Assembly (NCBI GenBank): GCA_029552745.1
Contig: JAKPDK010000058.1
Coordinates: 1-64,000 of the forward strand
DNA length: 64,000 bases
Source of the DNA: Candidatus Hydrogenedentota bacterium
GTDB taxonomy: Bacteria; Hydrogenedentota; Hydrogenedentia; Hydrogenedentales; SLHB01
Direction of reading: 5' to 3'
The position numbers and the translations under genes are program-made. This document shows positions 1 to 8,464 of this stretch, piece by piece. Below the pieces are notes generated by a model. That model was not told the origin of the DNA. It saw nothing but the letters and a program-made list of their open reading frames with translations, and made no database searches. Position 1 is the stretch's first letter, and the number at the start of each line of letters is the position of its first letter.

Positions 1-2105
1 CGTACGCCGGACGAATCCGTCATTCCCCCGTACAGCAATCCGAGATATTGCGCTGCCAACGTAGACGCATAGCGCGTGTCGTTGAGCTGGCGTGCTGCAT
101 AATCCTCAAATTCGTCAATTTTTTCGGCCATGAATCGGCGCAGTTTTGCGCGTACCACCTCCTGGTCCCCCTGGAACTGTTTGACCCGTTGAATAATCTC
201 CTCCCATTCGGGCGTACCACCAAACGCTTCAAACGGCGTGCGGTTTTTCTTTCTCGTCCGGTTCACTTCGTGGTAACACAACGTCTTGTTCATGTACGAG
301 TCATCCAAACAGCGGGAATAGGGGATGATGTGCTCGATATCGAACTGCGACGCATCTCCCAGAAGCTGGCTCATCGTTATGTGTTTCCCTGAATAGGGGC
401 ACTGCCACCGGCATTCCTCAGCAAGCATGACCCGCAGAATATCTTCCTTGCTCGGATTCTCCACATGCATTTCGGCCAGAATCTTCTGTTTCGCAGCTGC
501 GCGTTTCTTCTCATTATCGCGATTCTTTTTAGCAATCAGTTCCCGATCCTTCCGTGAACGCTTCAAGTCGCGCGCCAATTCCAGCCGTATTTTGTCCGGC
601 TTGCCGTATTTCGTAATCAACCCGTTCACAATTTTCCGCAATTCCGTCAACACCCGGTGCACGGCAGGATTGCGCAATTCAAACGGCACCGCATCGCGGT
701 CATCAACGTAGGGCAAAAAGTCGGTACTGCACCCCGCACCAAATGACTGGGGATATTCCTTTTTTCTCGCCTCGGCATACGCCATACCCTGCTCCATAAG
801 AGGCAATAACTTCTGTAAGGCTTTGTGCGATAGCGCGCAATATCCTTCCTCCAACGCAATGCTACCCAAAAGCTTCGCGTGCTCCTCATCAAGCCCCCAC
901 ACGTCACGTCCCCGCCGCTCCAAAACTTCGTCCTTCTGGATGCTGCGCACATCGTGGATAGCGCGTTCCTTCTCCTCTTGCGACATATCATCCCAACGAT
1001 CGCCGAAGACCTTGCGCATCTCCGCAACAACGCTATTACCTACCAGCCACTCTTCGCCGCCCCGTTCCAGATTGAAGGAAAATCCTTTTCCCAGTTTCAA
1101 AACCTTCCGTAGTTGCGTAAACTTGACTTTCCGTTCCCGCTCCAAAAGAGCAAGTACCACTTCCCGCTCTTGGGGAGTGAGCTGCCGCTCCCTATAATCG
1201 GGACAGATGATGCGAAGATCATTCACACGTTGCAACACCCGGAACCGTTGGGCATCAAGCGCCGTCCAAGGCGCTCGACGGTGTCCCGGCTCCAACGAAC
1301 AATGCCCCACGAGCCCTTTCGCTGACCGAAGTTTGCGTTGGAAAAAGATCGCTTCGCAGATTTCCTCACGCAAGGTTTCCGTCAACAGATCCGGGTGAAA
1401 CGCCGCCTGAACCTCCCAGATGGAAGCAAACTCCTGTTCATACATCTGCCGTGACGTCCACCGCGAACGAATCCGTTGCTCATGCGGATCGAGTCGGGCA
1501 AAAAATTCTCCCAGCGTGCGCGCCCCGGACGCGGCCATCTGTTGCTCCAGCTCGGCAATACCTTTTTTAACTGCCCCGAGGTCTTCCTCCTTCTTCCCTG
1601 TATCCCGTCGATTGCTCTTAAACCCCCGCCGCTGCGCCAGGTGATACAACGCCCTGCCCAATTCATAAAGTTCCAACGGGTAGTCCAAAGCGCGCGCTCG
1701 CAAAAAATACGGCAATTGTGCCAACCCATCTCGTCGCTCCGACCGCGTGGCATAGGCACGGTACAATTGTTTGTCGAGATCCTTGATGAGCATATCTCTT
1801 TCGAGTTCGGACCCGATGTTACCCGGTGGTAACAGACCATGCCTTTGCAGAAGCGCAGCCAGTTTTTTGAGCCGACGCGCCCGACGATCGGTTTGTCGAC
1901 GCATCAGACGCGCCGCACGACGCACCGCCGCCCGGGACTCGTCCTTACCCTGAGCAATGTCTCCTTCGACGCCCGCCTCAAACACCCGCACCCCCATAGC
2001 CAACAGTCGCGCCGGCTCACCCTTCTCATATTCCAGCAATGCCCACCCAATCGAATTTGCACCCAAATCCAACCCGAGAACCCGTTCCGTGTCTTGTCCT
2101 GTCAT
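1..2105 (-). CDS. cas9: CRISPR-associated endonuclease Cas9, type II-C (C-terminus beyond the left edge)
   Basis: RNA-guided DNA endonuclease of a type II CRISPR system. The reading frame is open from ATG at 2105-2103 to position 1, giving 701 codons. RuvC-I is at the start (VLGLDLGANSIGW, D13), followed by an arginine-rich bridge helix at about 57-80. The hallmark LAQRRGFKSNR is near 175, and FFQRKLRSAKGLVGHC lies in the recognition lobe. RuvC-II is KIRLELARDLKRSR with E509, and the HNH centre is FDIEHIIPYSR with H592. The linker ARQLNDTRY follows. Spacing of D13, E509 and H592 closely follows Neisseria-type compact Cas9, hence II-C. RuvC-III and the PAM-interacting domain are not in the window. 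A GAGGGG ribosome site lies upstream of the start. Any cas1/cas2 must lie further left. Catalytic residues seen so far are intact. Confidence 0.96.
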   Translation of the reverse strand, partial: MTGQDTERVLGLDLGANSIGWALLEYEKGEPARLLAMGVRVFEAGVEGDIAQGKDESRAAVRRAARLMRRQTDRRARRLKKLAALLQRHGLLPPGNIGSELERDMLIKDLDKQLYRAYATRSERRDGLAQLPYFLRARALDYPLELYELGRALYHLAQRRGFKSNRRDTGKKEEDLGAVKKGIAELEQQMAASGARTLGEFFARLDPHEQRIRSRWTSRQMYEQEFASIWEVQAAFHPDLLTETLREEICEAIFFQRKLRSAKGLVGHCSLEPGHRRAPWTALDAQRFRVLQRVNDLRIICPDYRERQLTPQEREVVLALLERERKVKFTQLRKVLKLGKGFSFNLERGGEEWLVGNSVVAEMRKVFGDRWDDMSQEEKERAIHDVRSIQKDEVLERRGRDVWGLDEEHAKLLGSIALEEGYCALSHKALQKLLPLMEQGMAYAEARKKEYPQSFGAGCSTDFLPYVDDRDAVPFELRNPAVHRVLTELRKIVNGLITKYGKPDKIRLELARDLKRSRKDRELIAKKNRDNEKKRAAAKQKILAEMHVENPSKEDILRVMLAEECRWQCPYSGKHITMSQLLGDASQFDIEHIIPYSRCLDDSYMNKTLCYHEVNRTRKKNRTPFEAFGGTPEWEEIIQRVKQFQGDQEVVRAKLRRFMAEKIDEFEDYAARQLNDTRYASTLAAQYLGLLYGGMTDSSGV

Positions 2106-2136
2106 CTTTCATCCCCTCGTTTGACGAACGCTCGTA

Positions 2137-2166
2137 AATATAAACTTGACTTTTCACACTAGCCAA
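2137..2166 (-). promoter_or_regulatory. Promoter of cas9
   Basis: On the minus strand TTGGCT (2166-2161) is followed after 18 bp by TATATT (2142-2137), about 30 bp upstream of the cas9 start codon. The boxes interleave with those of the opposing tracrRNA promoter. Confidence 0.55.
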
Positions 2167-2174
2167 TGTATCAT
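2146..2174 (+). promoter_or_regulatory. Promoter of the tracrRNA
   Basis: TTGACT (2146-2151), 17-bp spacer, TATCAT (2169-2174). The predicted start is near 2181, just before the anti-repeat. Its -35 box lies in the spacer of the cas9 promoter and vice versa. Confidence 0.7.
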
Positions 2175-2180
2175 AAATGT

Positions 2181-2284
2181 AGTATACCTGAGCGGCGATT
2201 GTCCACAAATCACAGTAAGGACTTTTGTCCGCAGGCGACGCTCTACGGAGCGACCTGGCGTGCCTCAAGTGGCATGCCTTTTTT
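2181..2284 (+). ncRNA. tracrRNA of the type II-C CRISPR system
   Basis: A transcript of about 104 nt, divergent from cas9, with the order expected of a tracrRNA. The candidate anti-repeat core is 2203-2216, followed directly by AAGG as in Neisseria-type tracrRNAs. A perfect GGAC-TTTT-GTCC hairpin is at 2219-2230. A nexus-like CGCTC-TACG-GAGCG hairpin is at 2239-2252. A terminator hairpin with six T residues ends it at 2257-2284. The anti-repeat pairs with the first 14 nt of the repeat unit found at 35.85 kb (GTTGTGTTTTAGGG): nine Watson-Crick and two G-U pairs, with three mismatches. A promoter sits at the right distance upstream. The RNA would base-pair with pre-crRNA and load Cas9. Assignment rests on position, structure and these motifs. 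Confidence 0.85.
2257..2284 (+). terminator. Rho-independent terminator of the tracrRNA
   Basis: Eight-bp stem GGCGTGCC/GGCATGCC (one G-U pair) with loop TCAAGT, followed by TTTTTT. It ends the tracrRNA and separates it from the glycosidase promoter. Confidence 0.85.
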
Positions 2285-2314
2285 ATTGGTTCCTACCTTT
2301 GGATCTTCCCGACC

Positions 2315-2343
2315 TTGCGCAGCACAGCTCGCCGCGTCATAAT
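2315..2343 (+). promoter_or_regulatory. Promoter of the GH2 glycosidase gene
   Basis: TTGCGC (2315-2320), 17-bp spacer, CATAAT (2338-2343). Its position places transcription start near 2350, which rules out the in-frame ATG at 2342 and supports the start at 2384. Confidence 0.55.
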
Positions 2344-2383
2344 GTCTACCGCGTACGAAAAATCCCGAAAAAAGGTTGTTAAT

Positions 2384-4327
2384 ATGGGCACAATCGATTT
2401 GTCGCGGCTGGAGTGGTCTTTACGGGGATGGCGTCCGAATTTTTGCGCACAAGCCCAAGGCATCGATACGTTTGCAGGGGCGGAGGTAGGTCCTTTCAAA
2501 GCGTATGTGCCGGGTTCGGTTCAGCGGGCACTTCTGGAAGCGGGCGTAATTCCCGATTGGCGGGTAGGAGTTAACTCACGGGCATGTGAATGGGTGGAGC
2601 ATCGGCAGTGGCAGTTCACGACAGAGATCCCGGCTGGCACCGTACCGCCGGGGGAAACGGCTTGGTTGGAAGCGCAAGGTTTGGATTATGCGGGCTGGAT
2701 TTACGTCGATTCCCACCAAGCCGGATATTTTGAAGGAACGTTACTACCACACCGGTTTGACTTGACCCCATGGTTGTCTGACGGAAAAGCACATCGCCTC
2801 CACATCCTGTTTGAGGAGCCGCCTCCAGAACAGGGACAATGCGGCTACACTTCCCGCTCGCGGTATTTTAAGCCCCGCTACAATTACAGTTGGGACTGGT
2901 GCCCCCGCATCGTACCGATTGGCGTATGGGATACCCTGGTATTGCGCACCGGTGTAACGGCATCGTTTGAGCTCACGGCATTACGCACCCAGTTGGATGA
3001 CGATAATTCGACGGGCACCTTAGACGTGGTAATTTCCTTCTCCGGAGACCCTACGGCGTGTCAAGTTGGCGTTGTCTTGAGAGACGGTTCGAACGTTTTA
3101 GCGATGCATTCGGACAAACTCAACTGCGGCGAGAACCGCTTGGAGCTTCAGCGCCTGACCGTTAAACCCTGGTGGCCCAACTTACATGGAGAACCGACCA
3201 CTTACACCGTCGAATGCTATGCAACCGACGGCAACGGAAATACGTTGTGGCGCGAGTCTCGTACGGTTGGTTTTCGTCGAATCGACTGGCAGCCTTGCGA
3301 AGGAGCGCCCGAAGGTGCGGAACCGTGGGTTTGCGTTGTCAACGACAAGCCCATCTTTTTGCAAGGAGCTAACTGGGTGCCGCCGCTTGACCTGTACGCC
3401 GATGCAACAGAAGAAGATTACTGCCGACTGATCGAACTTTATCGCGACATGGGCGCAAATGTCCTCCGCGTCTGGGGCGGAGGCATCCTCGAAAAGGAAA
3501 TCTTCTATACCTTATGCGACCAAGCGGGAATCCTCGTTTGGCAAGAATTCCCTCTCTCGTCTTCAGGTTTGGAAAACTATCCGCCAGAAGACCCCTGCGC
3601 CATTGAAACAGTGAAGACGATTGCCGCGTCGTATATACGTCGACGCGCCCATCATCCCTCGTTGCTGCTTTGGTGCGGCGGCAATGAACTCACCTCGAAA
3701 CCGCCCGCTGTCGTGCCGATAGATTCCAGCCACCCATGCATCGCCGCCCTGCGCGATGCCGTGCACCAGTTAGACCCCGGAAGACGGTTCATTCCAACTT
3801 CACCCAGTGGGCCGCGCTTCTGCGCCGATGCCACCGACTACGGAAAAGGCATACACCACGACATACACGGTCCTTGGGGAATGGGACAATTCGCAAACAT
3901 GGACGAGTGGCGCTCGTATTGGGCAGGTGATGACTCCCTTTTCCGCTCCGAAGTGGGTATGCCGGCCGCAGTGGATGAGGAGTTGCTTCGGCAGTACGCG
4001 GGTTCGGTGCCGATCTGGCCACCCGAAACCGAATACTGGCAGCATACGGCACAATGGTGGGGACAATGGGCAAGGTACCGTGGCGTACTTGAAAACCTTT
4101 CTGAAAAGGAAGCCATTCAAAAGTACATCGAACTGACCCAACGAGACCAAGCCGAAGCGTACGAAATAGCGGCACGGGCATGCAAAAATCGTTTCCCCCG
4201 TTGCGGGGGGTTCATCATATGGATGGGACACGACCTATTTCCATGTCCGGCTAACAATAATGTTATTGATTTTGCCCGTCGTCCAAAACCAGCTTACTAC
4301 GCCTTGCAGCGCGTCTTTCGAGAGTAG
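2384..4327 (+). CDS. Glycoside hydrolase family 2, beta-mannosidase-like
   Basis: Predicted to release terminal beta-mannosyl residues from oligosaccharides. It has 647 residues and no signal peptide, so is probably cytoplasmic. An N-terminal jelly-roll (about 1-170) precedes an Ig-like domain and a TIM barrel entered by FLQGANWVPPLDLY. The acid/base is E435 in CGGNEL and the candidate nucleophile is E523 in FRSEVGMPA, both in family-typical settings. The start at 2384 has AAAGG upstream and lies after the promoter at 2315-2343. The protein ends soon after the barrel, so the C-terminal domains of 800-900-residue beta-mannosidases are missing. Substrate specificity within GH2 is inferred from the RVWGGG and NELTSKP motifs. 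Confidence 0.85.
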   Translation: MGTIDLSRLEWSLRGWRPNFCAQAQGIDTFAGAEVGPFKAYVPGSVQRALLEAGVIPDWRVGVNSRACEWVEHRQWQFTTEIPAGTVPPGETAWLEAQGLDYAGWIYVDSHQAGYFEGTLLPHRFDLTPWLSDGKAHRLHILFEEPPPEQGQCGYTSRSRYFKPRYNYSWDWCPRIVPIGVWDTLVLRTGVTASFELTALRTQLDDDNSTGTLDVVISFSGDPTACQVGVVLRDGSNVLAMHSDKLNCGENRLELQRLTVKPWWPNLHGEPTTYTVECYATDGNGNTLWRESRTVGFRRIDWQPCEGAPEGAEPWVCVVNDKPIFLQGANWVPPLDLYADATEEDYCRLIELYRDMGANVLRVWGGGILEKEIFYTLCDQAGILVWQEFPLSSSGLENYPPEDPCAIETVKTIAASYIRRRAHHPSLLLWCGGNELTSKPPAVVPIDSSHPCIAALRDAVHQLDPGRRFIPTSPSGPRFCADATDYGKGIHHDIHGPWGMGQFANMDEWRSYWAGDDSLFRSEVGMPAAVDEELLRQYAGSVPIWPPETEYWQHTAQWWGQWARYRGVLENLSEKEAIQKYIELTQRDQAEAYEIAARACKNRFPRCGGFIIWMGHDLFPCPANNNVIDFARRPKPAYYALQRVFRE

Positions 4328-4450
4328 GCTTGCCGCGTAAGCGTCGTTGCGTCCGCAGGTGGCGAAGTTTGGCGGGTTGAATGTTCCGGGCTGCGCTGAC
4401 TAGGATGGAACCGTCGGAACGCCGCACAAAACAGATAGAATGGACTTTAT

Positions 4451-5431
4451 ATGTTTCGCACGTCTCCACTTGCAGAAACTCCACGAAATTTTGACGAGTT
4501 CCGCCAAGAAATTGCCGAGGGATTAGGTGCGCTCTTTGGACAAAACGCGGCAGAACAATATCGCCAACACGCCGAGGCCCAATTTCAATTTTCCTTGCAA
4601 CACCCGCTCGTAAAAGCCTATGAAGTGTCCGATGGCGATAGAACCGCAGGACTCTTAATTGCCGTAATGACCAACGACGCCGCGCGCATACCTTTTTACC
4701 ACGTTTTGGGTGACTACAGCGCCACAGATGCGCCATTTCATCTGGTGCTAGGCGCCGTTGACGATCTGCGCCGTCGAGGTTTGCGCCACATCGTAGCCGA
4801 ATGCGTGTCACTCAGTCCGGCAGCGTTCGGCGATGCCTTTCTCGCTAGAGATTTTAAATGTATACCGCGGTTGCTCATGTCCATCGACTTGCAACAGACC
4901 CGGACATCACATGGGCAGTTGCCCCGGAAAAGCCACTGCATACCGGAAAATCTTTGCGGAACAATTGGCAACCTTCTGGTAGACGTTTATCGTAATCATC
5001 CGGATCGCCCCCTCCACATCGATTTACAAGATAACCCAATAGCAACACGCTTTGTGGAAGAGGTCTTTTCCGGTAGTTATGGCATTGTATACCCCCGCTA
5101 TCTCCGCGCCATGTGGGAAAACAACTGTATTACCGGCGTCATATTGGGATGCGAGATATCTCCCGATTGCGGGTTTGTGCTTCACGTGGCGGTACCTCCC
5201 CATTTCCAAAGCAAAGGCATCGGCACACAACTGATGCACGAGCTACTGCATGAATTCCGCCAGGCGCAACTCACGAGAGCGGCCCTAGCCGTCACTGAAG
5301 CAAACCCCGCAGTTCATTTGTATCGGCGCATCGGTTTTGAGACACTAAGACGTTACGACACCTACGTGTGGCAAAGCCCAGAGAGGAATATTCACACTGG
5401 AATGGATACGGCGTCCGTCGGGGTTTCATAA
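4451..5431 (+). CDS. GNAT-family N-acetyltransferase
   Basis: Transfers an acetyl group from acetyl-CoA to an amine on an unknown substrate. It is 326 residues long. The C-terminal 150 residues form a GNAT domain with the acetyl-CoA loop in HFQSKGIGTQLM (Q/RxxGxG/A) and the closing ANPAVHLYRRIGFE. The N-terminal half resembles a second, degenerate GNAT fold without a clear CoA loop. No signal peptide is seen. No strong ribosome site precedes the ATG. The next gene follows after 29 bp on the same strand, so the two may be co-transcribed. The substrate cannot be read from context. Confidence 0.75.
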   Translation: MFRTSPLAETPRNFDEFRQEIAEGLGALFGQNAAEQYRQHAEAQFQFSLQHPLVKAYEVSDGDRTAGLLIAVMTNDAARIPFYHVLGDYSATDAPFHLVLGAVDDLRRRGLRHIVAECVSLSPAAFGDAFLARDFKCIPRLLMSIDLQQTRTSHGQLPRKSHCIPENLCGTIGNLLVDVYRNHPDRPLHIDLQDNPIATRFVEEVFSGSYGIVYPRYLRAMWENNCITGVILGCEISPDCGFVLHVAVPPHFQSKGIGTQLMHELLHEFRQAQLTRAALAVTEANPAVHLYRRIGFETLRRYDTYVWQSPERNIHTGMDTASVGVS

Positions 5432-5460
5432 TCAAGTACCCCAAATTTGAGGAGCAAGTC

Positions 5461-6444
5461 ATGAACAGACTAACCTTTCGGCTGAACGGGTTTATTGCCG
5501 CGTGTCTTATCTTGGGAAACGCGTGCCTGATCGCGGCAGCAGAGGAGGGCGCACCCTCCGACGCTGACCGGCAACAACTGCAACCGCTTTCTACCGCGCT
5601 TGATCAAGAAACCAAAGCATTAGAAATACTAAGAAGATTCGACAAAATTCAGAGACAACTTATTGAATGGGACCGAGACTTGGCCGACTCGTTACTCCGA
5701 ATGGGCGATGTACAAGCCGCACAAGTTAAAGCCCAAGATGCGGAAACACGGACCCGCTTACTCGTCGAGGCGTATGAGATCTTCCTGGCAAAGTATCCGA
5801 ACAATCCAAAAGCGATAAACTATTACGGCGAAGTCCTTTTCGACTATGCGGGAGAGCAAGAAAAGGGCGTAGCAATGTGGAAACGCGCCGAAGAACTCGA
5901 CCCGAATCTCAGCATGCCCGCCAATAATCTCGCGATTTACTACTGTCATAGCGGGGAATATGAACTGGGCTTTCATTACCTCGACAAAGCATTACAACTT
6001 GATCCTGAAAACCCCGATTACCACTTCAACGCAGCTCAGATCTTCCTAACAAACCGTCCCCAAGCAATGGAACATTATAAATGGGATGAGAAGAAGCTCT
6101 ACGAGGAAGCCATGCGTCACAGTCGGCTTGCCACCGAATTGAGCCCCGAAGATTACTCGCTTGCGGAAGATTACGCAGTGAATTTCCTGGCATCTATAAA
6201 CCTTCCGTCTGTCACCGTAAATTGGGAAGAAGCCGCCGATGCCTGGGTGCGTGCTCGGCCACTGGCTCGGCACCCCGACAAGATATTTTTCACCTGGTTG
6301 AACGAGGCAAGAGCATGTATCCGCGGCAAATACTACAAACGCGCGGAGAAATGTTTAAAAGAAGCGCTCAAAATAAGACCCGACAATAAATTATGTCTTC
6401 AGTTGCTTGATGAGGTGCGTACCGCTCAGAAGACCGCAAAATGA
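5461..6444 (+). CDS. Secreted TPR-repeat protein
   Basis: A 327-residue protein with a Sec signal peptide (hydrophobic stretch at about 8-27, small residues before EEGAPSD). TPR-like helical repeats follow, for example NNLAIYYCHSGEYELG (about 158-173) and the adjoining ALQLDPENPDYHFNAAQI, with a further repeat near the end. It probably acts as a periplasmic protein-protein scaffold; no enzymatic motif is visible. GAGGAG lies seven bases before the ATG. Its last codon overlaps the start of the signal peptidase gene (ATGA), so the two are translationally coupled. Confidence 0.75.
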   Translation: MNRLTFRLNGFIAACLILGNACLIAAAEEGAPSDADRQQLQPLSTALDQETKALEILRRFDKIQRQLIEWDRDLADSLLRMGDVQAAQVKAQDAETRTRLLVEAYEIFLAKYPNNPKAINYYGEVLFDYAGEQEKGVAMWKRAEELDPNLSMPANNLAIYYCHSGEYELGFHYLDKALQLDPENPDYHFNAAQIFLTNRPQAMEHYKWDEKKLYEEAMRHSRLATELSPEDYSLAEDYAVNFLASINLPSVTVNWEEAADAWVRARPLARHPDKIFFTWLNEARACIRGKYYKRAEKCLKEALKIRPDNKLCLQLLDEVRTAQKTAK

Positions 6445-6974
6445 GTCAAACCAGGTTTTTAACTTCAATTCTTGTAGCGTTTTTAATCACCTTTTTCTCT
6501 GTGTATGCCTTCGGATACCGCGGGGTGCGCTTTTTCCTCGTGCCGTCGTCCTCCATGGAACCCACCCTGTTCCCCAGCGACTATCTCATCACCGTCAAGG
6601 AACCCACCTATAAACGAGGCGATATCGTCGTGCTTCGAGACCCTCAGGATAAGGAATCCTACATGGTAAAACGTATCGTGGGACTTCCGGGTGACACCAT
6701 TGCCATAGCAGCAGGTGCACTTTTTATCAACGGAAAATACGCATCGGAACCATATATTAAAGAACCTATGGAACTCGAGCTTTCCCCTATCACGGTCCCG
6801 GAGGGCGAGTACTTTGTATTGGGAGATAACCGCAACAACAGCGAAGACAGCGCAACCTGGAAAAAAGGAATACCTGCACAAGACGTCGTCGGCAAAGTCC
6901 GGTGGATCTATAATCCCATCTCCCGCATGGGACCCGTCGCCTCCTATCCGTTAGCGAATCTGGACGAACTTTGA
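6441..6974 (+). CDS. lepB: Signal peptidase I
   Basis: Membrane-bound serine protease that removes Sec and Tat signal peptides at the outer face of the inner membrane. It has 177 residues. One N-terminal transmembrane helix (about 7-26) is followed by the catalytic serine S38 in PSSSMEPT and the general base K77 in MVKRIVGLPGD. The conserved GDNRNNSEDS box is near 130. It is short compared with Escherichia coli LepB but normal for the compact single-anchor type. It overlaps the upstream TPR gene by four bases. This may be one of several paralogues in a genome with so many secreted proteins. Confidence 0.93.
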   Translation: MSQTRFLTSILVAFLITFFSVYAFGYRGVRFFLVPSSSMEPTLFPSDYLITVKEPTYKRGDIVVLRDPQDKESYMVKRIVGLPGDTIAIAAGALFINGKYASEPYIKEPMELELSPITVPEGEYFVLGDNRNNSEDSATWKKGIPAQDVVGKVRWIYNPISRMGPVASYPLANLDEL

Positions 6975-7071
6975 ACTCGAAACATCCACTTATCCCGTGA
7001 TACCCTATTGGACGCAGGAAGATTTCTAGCATCTGGCTAACTGTCTCTTCAAAGAGGTGCAGGCGGTTGTT

Positions 7072-7857
7072 ATGTTTCGTGGTCAAGTTTTTATGGAGTC
7101 CTACGCGGACTCATACCGTCCGATGATCACCCGCGCCACGCAGCGCATTATTTTCTTGACCATCGGCGCCTTTGTTGCTCAGCTACTTGCAGATGTCGTG
7201 TTCGCGCGTCCCATAGATTCGCAGATCGGTCTCACGACACCTGGCGGTCCCCTAATTACCTACTTGTCCTATCAAACTAGATACCTTTTGAACGGAGCGC
7301 TCTGGACGCCTTTCACTTATATGTTCCTTCATGCCGGTTTGTGGCACCTTTTCATGAACATGTTGTTGTTATACTTCTGCGGCCCGGAAGTGGAACGAAT
7401 TCTTGGCACACGCAGGTTCTACCGTTTTTACATCTTCTGTGGTGTAGTCGGTGCCTTCGGTAACTTCATCCCGGCTCTTGTCCCCGTTTTGGGGGCAGAC
7501 CGACCCGTTATCGGTGCTAGCGGCGCCGTGATGGGCGTTTTGGTCGCATTCGCCGTCGCCTACCCCCACCGAGAGTTCTTTCTGTTCCCGCTTCCTGTGC
7601 CCATCCCTGCATGGGCGCTGGTCGTCATCATCATTATCCTAAATATCCTTTCCGTAGGTACCTCTACTTCCGTCGCCACCCACTTCGGCGGTATGGCGGC
7701 AGGTTTCCTTTATATGAAAGGCGCCCCTTATGTCCGCTCCTGGTATAACGCCGTACGCCGCGTGCCACCCTCGCCACAAGACGAAGAAGAAGCGCTAAAA
7801 CGAGCCGTCAATAACATTTTCCGCTTCGAAGAAGAAAAACGCCGACGCGGGAAATAA
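7072..7857 (+). CDS. Rhomboid-family intramembrane serine protease
   Basis: Predicted to cleave transmembrane helices within the inner membrane. It has 261 residues with about six membrane segments. The rhomboid Hx2Nx3N-like motif is in HAGLWHLFMNMLLLYF. The catalytic serine is S150 in VIGASGAVMG and the catalytic histidine is H204 in ATHFGGMAAG. A charged cytoplasmic C-terminal tail follows (EEEALKRAVNNIFRF). The ATG at 7072 was chosen because AGAGGTG lies about 12 bases upstream; an ATG at 7093 is also possible. The J-domain gene starts nine bases after the stop, suggesting co-transcription. Substrates are unknown. Confidence 0.88.
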   Translation: MFRGQVFMESYADSYRPMITRATQRIIFLTIGAFVAQLLADVVFARPIDSQIGLTTPGGPLITYLSYQTRYLLNGALWTPFTYMFLHAGLWHLFMNMLLLYFCGPEVERILGTRRFYRFYIFCGVVGAFGNFIPALVPVLGADRPVIGASGAVMGVLVAFAVAYPHREFFLFPLPVPIPAWALVVIIIILNILSVGTSTSVATHFGGMAAGFLYMKGAPYVRSWYNAVRRVPPSPQDEEEALKRAVNNIFRFEEEKRRRGK

Positions 7858-7866
7858 TTCTGCACT

Positions 7867-8187
7867 ATGATGAGTGTTCAGGAGCTTCTGGTTTTAATCG
7901 CCGTAATCAGCGTGCTGAGTTTCACAGGTCTGTGGCCTGAGATAATGAAAGCCCTGCGCGAATTGCGCGGTGAGTCCAACATCCCCCCGTCGCAACCCCG
8001 TCCTTCGGACACCGAAATTGCTTGTAAACTTTTGGGAATATCCCCTTCCGCACGCTGGGAAGAAATCGAAAAAGCCTACCGCGCAAAAGCCAAAATCCAC
8101 CACCCGGACCACGGCGGAGACGAAGATGCCATGAAAGCACTCAATGATGCCTATAACCTTCTAAAGTCCAAATATCGGGGTAAATAA
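7867..8187 (+). CDS. Membrane-anchored J-domain protein
   Basis: A 106-residue protein with one N-terminal membrane segment (about 5-22) and a C-terminal J-domain. The diagnostic HPD tripeptide is in KIHHPDHGGDEDAMK, and LLGISPSARWEEIEKAYR forms helices I and II. J-domains stimulate Hsp70/DnaK ATPase activity, so this is a small co-chaperone tethered to the inner membrane. It lacks the G/F and zinc-finger regions of DnaJ. It directly follows the rhomboid gene, so a role in membrane-protein quality control is plausible but inferred. Confidence 0.85.
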   Translation: MMSVQELLVLIAVISVLSFTGLWPEIMKALRELRGESNIPPSQPRPSDTEIACKLLGISPSARWEEIEKAYRAKAKIHHPDHGGDEDAMKALNDAYNLLKSKYRGK

Positions 8188-8346
8188 CTCCTAAAAGGCA
8201 TCTTTCATTGAGGGAATCTGCTGCTTTATTCTTTTTGACACTCCAGTTTTGGCAAAATAGGCAATTTTTTCTTACTTACGCTGTGTGTAACTTCGTAATC
8301 CCATCAGCGCAATTCATATTATCGGAAAAATTTTCCCGTTTTTCTC

Positions 8347-8375
8347 TTGCCTAAAACGTGTGTGAATGCTAAAAT
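8347..8375 (+). promoter_or_regulatory. Promoter of the TPR/two-component operon
   Basis: TTGCCT (8347-8352), 17-bp spacer, TAAAAT (8370-8375). It lies about 90 bp upstream of the GTG start at 8465 and is the best match in the 277-bp gap. Confidence 0.55.
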
Positions 8376-8464
8376 AACCAAGAAGCACGAGCCAGACTCA
8401 CTTGTGGGAGATAAAGGGCGGTTTTTCACTCAAGACTTAATACCATTTGGGGGCGGAATAAAAG

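Noticed and set aside
2225-2383. In-frame extension of the GH2 gene upstream of 2384, including the ATG at 2342
   Set aside because: It overlaps the tracrRNA terminator and the promoter at 2315-2343, and the extra residues do not resemble GH2 proteins.
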